NCBI GenBank assembly: GCA_028752905.1
Contig: JAQNBH010000011.1
Coordinates: 19,622,909-19,686,908, forward strand
Origin: Cladorhizidae sp. MBARI D1340-BT2
Taxonomy: Eukaryota > Porifera > Demospongiae > Poecilosclerida > Cladorhizidae
DNA: 64,000 nucleotides
Reading direction: 5' to 3'
Shown here: positions 11,877-23,094 of the stretch, in pieces
Numbering within the stretch: the stretch's first letter is position 1
Layout of the letters: each line of letters opens with the position of its first letter
Made by a program: the position numbers and the translations under genes
Notes under the pieces: generated by a model
What the model was told of the DNA's origin: nothing
The model's database searches: none
What the model saw: only the letters and a program-made list of their open reading frames with translations

Positions 11877-13593
11877 TTATGAACTCTGGTGTGTACCAGT
11901 CATGAACTCTGTATCAAGCCATGAACTCAGGTGTATCAAGCTATGAACTCTGGTGTGCATCAAGCTATGAAATCGGTTGTGCATCAAGCCATGAACTTTG
12001 GTGTGCATCAAGCCATGAACTTTGGTGTGCATCAAGCCATGAACTCTGGTGGGTATCAAGCCAAGAACTCTGGTGTGTAGCAAGCCATTAAATCTGGTGT
12101 GTAGCAAGCCATGAACTCTGGCATGCATCAAGCCATAAACTCTGGTCTGCAACAAGCCATGAACTCTAGTTTGCATCAAGCCATGAACACATGTGTACAT
12201 CAAGCTATGAACACTGGAATGCAGCAACCTATGAACTCTGATGTGTATCAAGCTATGAAATCTGGTGTGTAGCAAGACATGAACTCTGGTGTGCAGCAAG
12301 CCATAAACTCTGGTATGCTTCAAGCCATGAAATTTGGTGTGCATCAAGCCAAGAACTCTGTTGGGTATGAAGCTATGAACTCTGGTGTGTAGCAAGCCAT
12401 GAACTCTGGCATGCAGCAAGCCATGAACTTTGGCATGCATCAAGCCATGAACTCTGGTGTGCATCAAGCCTATGAACTTTGGTGTGCATCAAGCCATGAA
12501 CTATGGTGTGCATCAAGCCATGAACAACTCTGGTCTATATCAAGCCATGAACTCTGGCCTGCATCAACCCATGAACTCTGTTGTGCATCAAGCCATGAAC
12601 TCTGGTGTGCCATCAAGCCATGAACTTTGGTTTGCATCAAGCCATGAACTCTGGTGTGTAGCAAGCCATGAACTCTGATGTGCAGCACGCCATGAACTCT
12701 GGCATGTATCAAGCCATGAACTCTGTTGTTTCAAGCCATGAAATCTGGTGTGTAGCAAGACATGAACTCTGGTGTGCATCAAGCCATGAACTCGGGTGTG
12801 CAACAAGCCATGAACTCTAGTTTGCATCAAGCCATGAACACATGTGTACATCAAGCTATGAACACTGGAATGCAGCAACGTATGAACTCTGATGTATATC
12901 AAGCTATGAAATCTGGATTGTAGCAAGACATGAACTCTGGTGTGCAGCAAGCCATAAACTCTGGTATGCTTCAAGCCATGAAATTTGGTGTGCCTCAAGC
13001 CAAGAACTCTGGTGGGTATGAAGCTATGAACTCTGGTATGTAGCAAGCCATGAACTCTGGCATGCAGCAAGCCATTAACTTTGGCATGCATCAAGCCATG
13101 AACTCAGGTGTGTATTAAGCTATGAACTCTGGGGTGTAGTAAAACATGAACTCTGGTGTGCATCAAGGCATGAACTCGGATTTGTATCAAGCTATGAACT
13201 CTGGTGTGTAGCATGACATGCACTCTGGTGTATATCAGTCATGAACTCTGTATCAAGCCATGAACTCTGGTGTCTTATGCCATGAATTCTGGAGTGTGTC
13301 AAGCAATGAATTCTTGTGTGCATCAAGCCAAGAACAACTCTAGTGTACATCAAGTAATGAACTGTGGTGTGCATCAACCCATGAACTCTCATGTGCATCA
13401 AGCCATGAACTATGGTGTGCATCAAGCCATGAACTTTGGTTTGCATCAAGCCATGAACTCTGGTGGGTATCAGCCATGAACTATGGTGTGTAGCAAGCCA
13501 TGAATTCTGAAGTGCAGCAAGCCATGAAGTCTGGCATGCATCAAGCAATAAACTCTGGTGTGTATCAAGCTATGAAATCTGGTGGTTAGCAAG
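11877..13593. repeat. 1.7-kb HOR unit 4
   Basis: Fourth long unit (1,717 bp). Diagnostic changes are GGTCTGCAACAAG near 12,144, GGCATGCAGC near 12,409, GTGTGCCTCAAGCC near 12,989 and TCTCATGTGC near 13,388. The right half corresponds to about 19,211-20,216 in copy 2; the left half is the part missing there. Confidence 0.9.
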
Positions 13594-14233
13594 TCATGAA
13601 CTCTGGTGTGTACCAGTCATGAACTCTGTATCAAGCCATGAACTTAGGTGTATCAAGCTATGAACTCTGGTGTGGGTCAAGCCATGAACTCTTGTGTGCA
13701 TCAAGCTATGAAATCGGGTGTGCATCAAGCCATGAACTTTGGTGTGCATCAAGCCATGAACTCTGGTGGGTATCAAGCCAAGAACTCTGGTGTGTAGCAA
13801 GCCATTAAATCTGGTGTGTAGCAAGCCATGAACTCTGGCATGCATCAAGCCATAAACTCTGGTGTGCAACAAGCCATGAACTCTAGTTTGCATCAAGCCA
13901 TGAACACATGTGTACATCAAGCTATGAACACTGGAATGCAGCAACCTATGAACTCTGATGTGTATCAAGCTATGAAATCTGGTGTGTAGCAAGACATGAA
14001 CTCTGGTGTGCAGCAAGCCATAAACTCTGGTATGCTTCAAGCCATAAACTATGGTGTGCATCAAGCCATGAACTTTGGTTTTAATCAAGCCATGAACTCT
14101 GGTGGGTATCAAGCCATGAACTATGGTGTGTAGCAAGCCATGAATTCTGAAGTGCAGCAAGCCATGAAGTCTGGCATGCATCAAGCAATAAATTCTGGTG
14201 TGTATCAAGCTATGAAATCTGGTGGTTAGCAAG
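13594..14233. repeat. 640-bp chimeric unit at the duplication junction
   Basis: Starts as a normal HOR unit, but at 14,040/14,041 it switches from the GGTATGCTTC position of the unit to a segment equivalent to 5,700-5,892. It therefore returns to the unit-start marker after only 640 bp. This is the breakpoint between the two large copies. Confidence 0.9.
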
Positions 14234-15066
14234 TCATGAACTCTGGTGTCTTCCAGTCATGAACTCTGTATCAAGCCATGAACTCAGGTGTATCAAGCTA
14301 TGAACTCTGGTGTGGGTCAAGCCATGAACTCTGGTTTGCATCAAGCTATGAAATCGGGTGTGCATCAAGCCATGAACTTTGGTGTGCATCAAGCCATGAA
14401 CTCTGGTGGGTATCAAGCCAAGAACTCGGGTGTGTAGCAAGCCATTAAATCTGGTGTGTAGCTTGCCATGAACTCTGGCATGCATCAAGCCATAAACTCT
14501 GGTGTGCAACAAGCCATGAACTTTAGTTTGCATCAAGCCATGAACACATGTGTACATCAAGCTATGAACACTGGAATGCAGCAACCTATGAACTCTGATG
14601 TGTATCAAGCTATGAAATCTGGTGTGTAGCAAGACATGAACTCTGGTGTGCAGCAAGCCATAAACTCTAGTATGCTTCAAGCCATGAAATTTGGTGTGCA
14701 TCAAGCCAAGAACTCTGGTGGGTATGAAGCTATGAACTCTGGTGTGTAGCAAGCCATGAACTCTGGCGTGCAGCAAGCCATTAACTTTGGCATGCATCAA
14801 GCCATGAACTCTGGTGTGCATCAAGCCAATGAACTTTGGTGTGCATCAAGCCATGAACTCTCGTGTGCATCAAGCCATAAACTATGGTGTGCATCAAGCC
14901 ATGAACTTTGGTTTGCATCAAGCCATGAACTCTGGTGGGTATCAAGCCATGAACTATGGTGTGTAGCAAGCCATGAATTCTGAAGTGCAGCAAGCCATGA
15001 AGTCTGGCATGCATTAAGAAATAAACTCTGGTGTGTATCAAGCTATGAACTCTGGTGGTTAGCAAG
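14234..15066. repeat. 833-bp short HOR unit, duplicate
   Basis: Copy of 5,893-6,725 at offset 8,341. Visible differences are TTCCAGTC at 14,250 (TACCAGTC in the first copy) and TAGCTTGCC at 14,459 (TAGCAAGCC in the first copy). Confidence 0.87.
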
Positions 15067-16782
15067 TTATGAACTCTGGTGTGTACCAGTCATGAACTCT
15101 GTATCAAGCCATGAACTCAGGTGTATCAAGCTATGAACTCTGGTGTGCATCAAGCTATGAAATCGGGTGTGCATCAAGCCATGAACTTTGGTGTGCATCA
15201 AGCCATGAACTTTGGTGTGCATCAAGCCATGAACTCTGGTGGGTATCAAGCCAAGAACTCTGGTTTGTAGCAAGCCATTAAATCTGGTGTGTAGCAAGCC
15301 ATGTACTCTGGCATGCATCAAGCCATAAACTCTGGTGTGCAACAAGCCATGAACTCTAGTTTGCATCAAGCCATGAACACATGTGTACATCAAGCTATGA
15401 ACACTGGAATGCAGCAACCTATGAACTCTGATGTGTATCAAGCTATGAAATCTGTTGTGTAGCAAGACATGAACTCTGGTGTGCAGCAAGCCATAAACTC
15501 TGGTATGCTTCAAGCCATGAAATTTGGTGTGCATCAAGCCAAGAACTCTGTTGGGTATGAAGCTATGAACTCTGGTGTGTAGCAAGCCATGAACTCTGGC
15601 GTGCAGCAAGCCATGAACTTTGGCATGCATCAAGCCATGAACTCTGGTGTGCATCAAGCCAATGAACTTTGGTGTGCATCAAGCCATGAACTATGGTGTG
15701 CATCAAGCCATGAACAACTCTGGTCTATATCAAGCCATGAACTCTGGCGTGCATCAACCCATGAACTCTGTTGTGCATCAAGCCATGAACTCTGGTGTGC
15801 ATCAAGCCATGAACTTTGGTTTGCATCAAGCCATGAACTCTGGTGTGTAGCAAGCCATGAACTCTGATGTGCAGCACGCCATGAACTCTGGCATGTATCA
15901 AGCCATGAACTCTGTTGTTTCAAGCCATGAAATCTGGTGTGTAGCAAGACATGAACTCTGGTGTGCATCAAGCCATGAACTCGGGTGTGCAACAAGCCAT
16001 GAACTCTAGTTTGCATCAAGCCATGAACACATGTGTACATCAAGCTATGAACACTGGAATGCAGCAACCTATGAACTCTGATGTATATCAAGCTATGAAA
16101 TCTGGATTGTAGCAAGACATGAACTCTGGTGTGCAGCAAGCCATAAACTCTGGTATGCTTCAAGCCATGAAATTTGGTGTGCCTCAAGCCAAGAACTCTG
16201 GTGGGTATGAAGCTATGAACTCTGGTATGTAGCAAGCCATGAACTCTGGCGTGCAGCAAGCCATTAACTTTGGCATGCATCAAGCCATGAACTCAGGTGT
16301 GTATCAAGCTATGAACTCTGGGGTGTAGTAAAACATGAACTCTGGTGTGCATCAAGGCATGAACTCGGATTTGTATCAAGCTATGAACTCTGGTGTGTAG
16401 CATGACATGCACTCTGGTGTATATCAGTCATGAACTCTGTATCAAGCCATGAACTCTGGTGTCTTATGCCATGAATTCTGGAGTGTGTCAAGCAATGAAT
16501 TCTTGTGTGCATCAAGCCAAGAACAACTCTAGTGTACATCAAGTAATGAACTGTGGTGTGCATCAACCCATGAACTCTCGTGTGCATCAAGCCATGAACT
16601 ATGGTGTGCATCAAGCCATGAACTTTGGTTTGCATCAAGCCATGAACTCTGGTGGGTATCAGCCATGAACTATGGTGTGTAGCAAGCCATGAATTCTGAA
16701 GTGCAGCAAGCCATGAAGTCTGGCATGCATCAAGCAATAAACTCTGGTGTGTATCAAGCTATGAAATCTGGTGGTTAGCAAG
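15067..16782. repeat. 1.7-kb HOR unit 1, duplicate
   Basis: Copy of 6,726-8,441, same length (1,716 bp) and same marker order, sharing the unit-specific TGTACTCTGG at 15,302. It has CATCAAGTAATG near 16,537 where the first copy has CATCTAGTAATG. Confidence 0.9.
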
Positions 16783-18499
16783 TCATGAACTCTGGTGTGT
16801 ACCAGTCATGAACTCTGTATCAAGCCATGAACTTAGGTGTATCAAGCTATGAACTCTGGTGTGGGTCAAGCCATGAACTCTTGTGTGCATCAAGCTATGA
16901 AATCGGGTGTGCATCAAGCCATGAACTTTGGTGTGCATCAAGCCATGAACTCTGGTGGGTATCAAGCCAAGAACTCTGGTGTGTAGCAAGCCATTAAATC
17001 TGGTGTGTAGCAATCCATGAACTCTGGCATGCATCAAGCCATAAACTCTGGTGTGCAACAAGCCATGAACTCTAGTTTGCATCAAGCCATGAACACATGT
17101 GTACATCAAGCTATGAACACTGGAATGCAGCAACCTATGAACTCTGATGTGTATCAAGCTATGAAATCTGGTGTGTAGCAAGACATGAACTCTGGTGTGC
17201 AGCAAGCCATAAACTCTGGTATGCTTCAAGCCATGAAATTTGGTGTGCATCAAGCCAAGAACTCTGTTGGGTATGAAGATATGAACTCTGGTGTGTAGCA
17301 AGCCATGAACTCTGGCGTGCAGCAAGCCATGAACTTTGGCATGCATCAAGCCATGAACTCTGGTGTGTATCAAGCCAATGAACTTTGGTGTGCATCAAGC
17401 CATGAACTATGGTGTGCATCAAGCCATGAACAACTCTGGTCTATATCAAGCCATGAACTCTGGCCTGCATCAACCCATGAACTCTGTTGTGCATCAAGCC
17501 ATGAACTCTGTTGTGCATCAAGCCATGAACTTTGGTTTGCATCAAGCCATGAACTCTGGTGTGTAGCAAGCCATGAACTCTGATGTGCAGCACGCCATGA
17601 ACTCTGGCATGTATCAAGCCATGAACTCTGTTGATTCAAGCCATGAAATCTGGTGTGTAGCAAGACATGAACTCTGGTGTGCATCAAGCCATGAACTCGG
17701 GTGTGCAACAAGCCATGAACTCTAGTTTGCATCAAGCCATGAACACATGTGTACATCAAGCTATGAACACTGGAATGCAGCAACGTATGAACTCTGATGT
17801 ATATCAAGCTATGAAATCTGGATTGTAGCAAGACATGAACTCTGGTGTGCAGCAAGCCATAAACTCTGGTATGCTTCAAGCCATGAAATTTGGTGTGCAT
17901 CAAGCCAACAACTCTGGTGGGTATGAAGCTATGAACTCTGGTGTGTAGCAAGCCATGAACTCTGGCCTGCAACAAGCCATTAACTTTAGCATGCATCAAG
18001 CCATGAACTCAGGTGTGTATCAAGCTATGAACTCTGGGGTGTAGTAAAACATGAACTCTGGTGTGCATCAAGGCATGAACTCGGATTTGTATCAAGCTAA
18101 GAACTCTGGTGTGTAGCAAGACATGCACTCTGGTGTATATCAGTCATGAACTCTTTATCAAGCCATGAACTCTGGTGTCTTATGCCATGAATTATGGAGT
18201 GTGTCAAGCAATGAACTCTTGTGTGCATCAAGCCAAGAACAACTCTAGTGTACATCAAGTCATGAACTGTGGTGTGCATCAACCCATGAACTCTCGTGTG
18301 CATCAAGCCATAAACTATGGTGTGCATCAAGCCATGAACTTTGGTTTGCATCAAGCCATGAACTCTGGTGGGTATCAAGCCATGAACTATGGTGTGTAGC
18401 AAGCCATGAATTCTGAAGTGCAGCAAGCCATGAAGTCTGGCATGCATTAAGCAATAAACTCTGGTGTGTATCAAGCTATGAACTCTGGTGGTTAGCAAG
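16783..18499. repeat. 1.7-kb HOR unit 2, duplicate
   Basis: Copy of 8,442-10,158 (1,717 bp) sharing the diagnostic GTTGATTCAAGCC near 17,630. One base, C at 17,909 within GCCAACAAC, matches unit 3 (11,286) and not its own counterpart (G at 9,568). Confidence 0.9.
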
Positions 18500-20216
18500 T
18501 TATGAACTCTGGTGTGTACCAGTCATGAACTCTGTATCAAGCCATGAACTCAGGTGTATCAAGCTATGAACTCTGGTGTGCATCAAGCTATGAAATCGGT
18601 TGTGCATCAAGCCATGAACTTTGGTGTGCATCAAGCCATGAACTTTGGTGTGCATCAAGCCATGAACTCTGGTGGGTATCAAGCCAAGAACTCTGGTGTG
18701 TAGCAAGCCATTAAATCTGGTGTGTAGCAAGCCATGAACTCTGGCATGCATCAAGCCATAAACTCTGGTGTGCAACAAGCCATGAACTCTAGTTTGCATC
18801 AAGCCATGAACACATGTGTACATCAAGCTATGAACACTGGAATGCAGCAACCTATGAACTCTGATGTGTATCAAGCTATGAAATCTGGTGTGTAGCAAGA
18901 CATGAACTCTGGTGTGCAGCAAGCCATAAACTCTGGTATGCTTCAAGCCATGAAATTTGGTGTGCATCAAGCCAAGAACTCTGTTGGGTATGAAGCTATG
19001 AACTCTGGTGTGTAGCAAGCCATGAACTCTGGCGTGCAGCAAGCCATGAACTTTGGCATGCATCAAGCCATGAACTCTGGTGTGCATCAAGCCTATGAAC
19101 TTTGGTGTGCATCAAGCCATGAACTATGGTGTGCATCAAGCCATGAACAACTCTGGTCTATATCAAGCCATGAACTCTGGCCTGCATCAACCCATGAACT
19201 CTGTTGTGCATCAAGCCATGAACTCTGGTGTGCCATCAAGCCATGAACTTTGGTTTGCATCAAGCCATGAACTCTGGTGTGTAGCAAGCCATGAACTCTG
19301 ATGTGCAGCACGCCATGAACTCTGGCATGTATCAAGCCATGAACTCTGTTGTTTCAAGCCATGAAATCTGGTGTGTAGCAAGACATGAACTCTGGTGTGC
19401 ATCAAGCCATGAACTCGGGTGTGCAACAAGCCATGAACTCTAGTTTGCATCAAGCCATGAACACATGTGTACATCAAGCTATGAACACTGGAATGCAGCA
19501 ACGTATGAACTCTGATGTATATCAAGCTATGAAATCTGGATTGTAGCAAGACATGAACTCTGGTGTGCAGCAAGCCATAAACTCTGGTATGCTTCAAGCC
19601 ATGAAATTTGGTGTGCCTCAAGCCAAGAACTCTGGTGGGTATGAAGCTATGAACTCTGGTATGTAGCAAGCCATGAACTCTGGCATGCAGCAAGCCATTA
19701 ACTTTGGCATGCATCAAGCCATGAACTCAGGTGTGTATTAAGCTATGAACTCTGGGGTGTAGTAAAACATGAACTCTGGTGTGCATCAAGGCATGAACTC
19801 GGATTTGTATCAAGCTATGAACTCTGGTGTGTAGCATGACATGCACTCTGGTGTATATCAGTCATGAACTCTGTATCAAGCCATGAACTCTGGTGTCTTA
19901 TGCCATGAATTATGGAGTGTGTCAAGCAATGAATTCTTGTGTGCATCAAGCCAAGAACAACTCTAGTGTACATCAAGTAATGAACTGTGGTGTGCATCAA
20001 CCCATGAACTCTCATGTGCATCAAGCCATGAACTATGGTGTGCATCAAGCCATGAACTTTGGTTTGCATCAAGCCATGAACTCTGGTGGGTATCAGCCAT
20101 GAACTATGGTGTGTAGCAAGCCATGAATTCTGAAGTGCAGCAAGCCATGAAGTCTGGCATGCATCAAGCAATAAACTCTGGTGTGTATCAAGCTATGAAA
20201 TCTGGTGGTTAGCAAG
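18500..20216. repeat. 1.7-kb HOR unit, hybrid of units 3 and 4
   Basis: The left part follows unit 3: GGTGTGCAAC near 18,766 and GGCGTGCAGC near 19,031, where unit 4 has GGTCTGCAAC and GGCATGCAGC. The right part follows unit 4: GTGTGCCTCAAGCCAAG near 19,612 and TCTCATGTGC near 20,011. The switch lies between about 19,031 and 19,616. The total length stays at 1,717 bp, as expected if an in-register exchange removed one whole unit. Confidence 0.85.
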
Positions 20217-20663
20217 TCATGAACTCTGGTGTGTACCAGTCATGAACTCTGTATCAAGCCATGAACTTAGGTGTATCAAGCTATGAACTCTGGTGTGGGT
20301 CAAGTCATGAACTCTTGTGTGCATCAAGCTATGAAATCGGGTGTGCATCAAGCCATGAACTTTGGTGTGCATCAAGCCATGAACTCTGGTGGGTATCAAG
20401 CCAAGAACTCTGGTGTGTAGCAAGCCATTAAATCTGGTGTGTAGCAAGCCATGAACTCTGGCATGCATCAAGCCATAAACTCTGGTGTGCAACAAGCCAT
20501 GAACTCTAGTTTGCATCAAGCCATGAACACATGTGTACATCAAGCTATGAACACTGGAATGCAGCAACCTATGAACTCTGATGTGTATCAAGCTATGAAA
20601 TCTGGTGTGTAGCAAGACATGAACTCTGGTGTGCAGCAAGCCATAAACTCTGGTATGCTTCAA

Positions 20664-21948
20664 GCCATGAAATTTGGTGTGCATCAAGCCAAGAACTCTG
20701 GTGGGTATGAAGCTATGAACTCTGGTGTGTAGCAAGCCATGAACTCTGGCGTGCAGCAAGCCATTAACTTTGGCATGCATCAAGCCATGAACTCTGGTGG
20801 GTATGAAGCTATGAACTCTGGTGTGTAGCAAGCCATGAACTCTGGTGTGCAGCAAGCCATTAACTTTGGCATGCATCAAGCCATGAACTCAGGTGTGTAT
20901 CAAGCTATGAACTCTGAGGTGTAGTGAAACATGAACTCTGGTGTGCATCAAGGCATGAACTCGGATTTGTATCAAGCTAAGAACTCTGGTGTGTAGCAAG
21001 ACATGCACTCTGGTGTATATCAGTCTCATGAACTCTGTATCAAGCCATGAACTCTGGTGTCTTATGCCATGAATTCTGGAGTGTGTCAAGCCATGAACTC
21101 TGGTGTGCATCAACCAATGAACTCTGATGTGCATCAAGCCATGAACTCTGGTGTGCATCAAGCCATGAACTCTATTGTGTATCAAGCTATTAACTCTGGT
21201 TTGCATCAACCCATGAACTCTGGTGTGCACCAAGCCATTAACTATGATGTGCATAATGCCATGAACTCTGGTGTGTAGCAAGCCATAAACTGCGTGCATC
21301 AAGCCATTAACTCTGGTGTGTATCAAGCTATGCATTCTGGTGTATAGCAGTCATGAACTCTGTATCAAGCCATGAACTCTGGTGTGCAGCAAACCATAAA
21401 CCCTGGTGTGTTAAGTGATGTACTCTGGTGTGTACCAAGCCGTGAACTCTGGTATGCATCAAGCCATGAACACATGTGTACATCAAGCTATGAACACTGG
21501 AATGCAGCAAGCTATGAACTCTGATGTGTATTAAGCTATGAAATCTGATGCATAGTAAGACATGAACTCTGGTGTGCAGCAAGCCATAAACTCTGGTATG
21601 CTTCAAGCCATGAAATTTGGTGTGCATCAAGCCAACAACTCTGGTGGGTATGAAGCTATTAACTCTGGTATGTAGCAAGCCATGAACTCTGCCATGCAGC
21701 AAGCCATTAACTTTGGCATGCATCAAGCCATGAACTCAGGTGTGTATCAAGCTATGAACTCTGGGGTGTAGTAAAACATGAACTCTGGTGTGTAGCAAGA
21801 AATGAACTCTGGTGTGTAGCAGTCATGAACTCTGTATCAAGCTGTTGTCTCAGGCCATGAACTCTGTTGTGTGTCAAGCCATGAACTCTGGTGTGCATCA
21901 AGCCATGAAATAAAGTGTGCATCAAGCCATGAACTCTGTTGCACATCA
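20664..21948. repeat. Mosaic satellite segment after the HOR block
   Basis: The 1.7-kb order is lost after 20,663. The segment contains a local doubling of the GGTGGGTATGAAGC to CATGCATCAAGCC stretch (about 20,700-20,880), then the TCTTATGCC and GCACCAAGCCATTAAC markers, the 3-bp-short AACTGCGTGC monomer near 21,288, and an AATAAA monomer (21,909-21,914). From 21,202 onward it is the left part of a stretch duplicated at 26,329. No other element is seen. Confidence 0.82.
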
Positions 21949-22512
21949 AGCCATGCACTCTGGTGTGCATCAACAATGAACTCTGGTGTGCATCAAGCCG
22001 TGAACTTTGGTGTGCATCAAGCCATGAATTCTGGTGGGTATCAAGCCAAGAACTCTGGTGTGTAGCAAGCCATGAACTCTGACTTGCAGCAAGCCATGAA
22101 CTCTGGCATGCATCAAGCCATATACTCTGGTGTGTATCAAGCTATGAACTCTTGTGTGTAACAAGACATGAACTCTTGTCTGTAGCAGCCATGAACTCTT
22201 TATCAAGCCATGAACTATGGTGTATCAAGCTATGAACACTGGTGTGTGTCAAGCCATCATATCTGGTGTGCATCAAGCCATGAACTCTGGTATGTATCAA
22301 GCTATTAACTCTGGTATGTAGCAAGACATGAACTCTGGTATGTATCTAGCTATGAACTCTGGGGTGTAGCAAAACATGAACTCTGGTGTGTAGCAAGACA
22401 TGAACTCTGGTGTGTAGCAGTCACGAACTCTGTATCATGCCATAAACTCTGGTGTCTCAAGCCATGAACTCTGGTGTTTGTCAAGCCATGAACTCTGGTG
22501 TGCATCAAGCCA
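21202..22512. repeat. 1.31-kb segment duplicated 5,127 bp downstream, copy 1
   Basis: Recurs at 26,329-27,639 with the same AATAAA, CAACAATG, TATACTCTGG and CATCATATCTGG series. The match is lost at 22,513, where this copy reads ATGAACTATGG and the other reads ATGAAATAAAG. Confidence 0.87.
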
Positions 22513-23094
22513 TGAACTATGGTGTGCATCAAGCGATGAACAACTCTGGTGTACATCAAGCCATGAACTCTGGCATGCATCAACCCATGAACTCTGGTGT
22601 GCATCAAGCCATGAATTCTGGTATGCATCAAGCCATGAACTTTGGTGTGCATCAAGCTATGAACTCTGGTGGGTATCAAACCAAGAACTCTGGTGTGTAG
22701 CAAGCCATTAACTCTGACGTGCAGCAAGCCTTGAACTCTGGCATGCATCAAGCGATAAACTCTGGTGTGTATCAAGCTATGAACTCTGGTGTGTAACAAG
22801 ACATGAACTCTGGTGTGTATCAATCATGAACTCTGTTTCAAGCCATTAACTATGGTGTATCAAGCCATGAACTCTGGTTTGTGTCAAGCCATGAACTCTG
22901 GCATGCAGCAAGCCTTGAACTCTGGCATGCATCAAGCGGTAAACTCTGGTGTGTATCAAGCTATGAACTCTGGTGTGTAACAAGACATGAACTCTGGTGT
23001 GTATCAATCATGAACTCTGTTTCAAGCCATGAATTCTGGTGTATCAAGCCATGAACTCTGGTGTGTGTCAAGCCATGAACTATGGTGTGCATCC
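21949..23094. repeat. 1,146-bp tandem unit, copy 1
   Basis: Starts at the GCCATGCACTCTGG monomer and runs through CAACAATG, TATACTCTGG, CATCATATCTGG, GCAGTCACGAAC, AACAACTCTGG and the CATCAATCATG monomers. The same series restarts at 23,095. The two copies differ by only a few bases, such as GGCATGCATC against GGCGTGCATC in the monomer before TATACTCTGG. Confidence 0.92.

Larger units (their letters stand above)
5700..14040. repeat. Large duplication block, copy 1 (8,341 bp)
   Basis: Copy 1 of a segment whose second copy begins at 14,041. Position 5,700 aligns with 14,041 at an offset of 8,341, and the alignment holds for more than 5 kb. Internally it contains an 833-bp short unit (5,893-6,725) and then four 1,717-bp HOR units. 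Copy 1 ends at 14,040, where the monomer GGTATGCTTCAA is joined to GCCATAAACTATGG; the latter belongs to the start of the block. The junction shares TCAA between donor and acceptor monomers and keeps the 24-bp register. Confidence 0.93.
14041..20663. repeat. Large duplication block, copy 2, one HOR unit shorter (6,623 bp)
   Basis: Copy 2 of the 5,700-14,040 block. It matches copy 1 at an offset of 8,341 up to about 19.0-19.6 kb and at an offset of 6,623 after that, so exactly one HOR (1,718 bp) is missing. Small differences show that the copies are not a literal echo: AA at 6,121-6,122 is TT at the matching place in copy 2 (14,462), and a GTGCGCC at 7,837 is GTGTGCC at 16,178. Past 20,663 the sequence continues the normal monomer order that is interrupted at 14,040 in copy 1. 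Confidence 0.92.

Noticed and set aside
5700..14040. The 8.34-kb duplication as a pure assembly artefact
   Set aside because: The copies differ at several bases (6,121 against 14,462; 7,837 against 16,178) and by one whole HOR unit, which a literal assembly echo would not produce. Long-read confirmation is still needed.
5700..20663. CRISPR array
   Set aside because: The units are contiguous diverged tandem copies with no unique spacers between constant repeats, and no cas genes are present.
20217..20879. Longest open frame in the window, 220 codons on the minus strand, as a repeat protein gene
   Set aside because: It is the MHTRVHGL frame of the monomer repeated, with no signal peptide, domain or non-repeat part. 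Comparable ORFs overlap it in another frame, and length follows the spacing of stop and frameshift variants.
22452..22711. Overlapping plus-strand ORFs of MNSGVHQA and ELWCASSH type as collagen-, silk- or mucin-like proteins
   Set aside because: Two frames of the same DNA are open at once because 24 is divisible by three, and TAG-bearing variants break them every few monomers throughout the window. No start context or splice pattern supports a gene.
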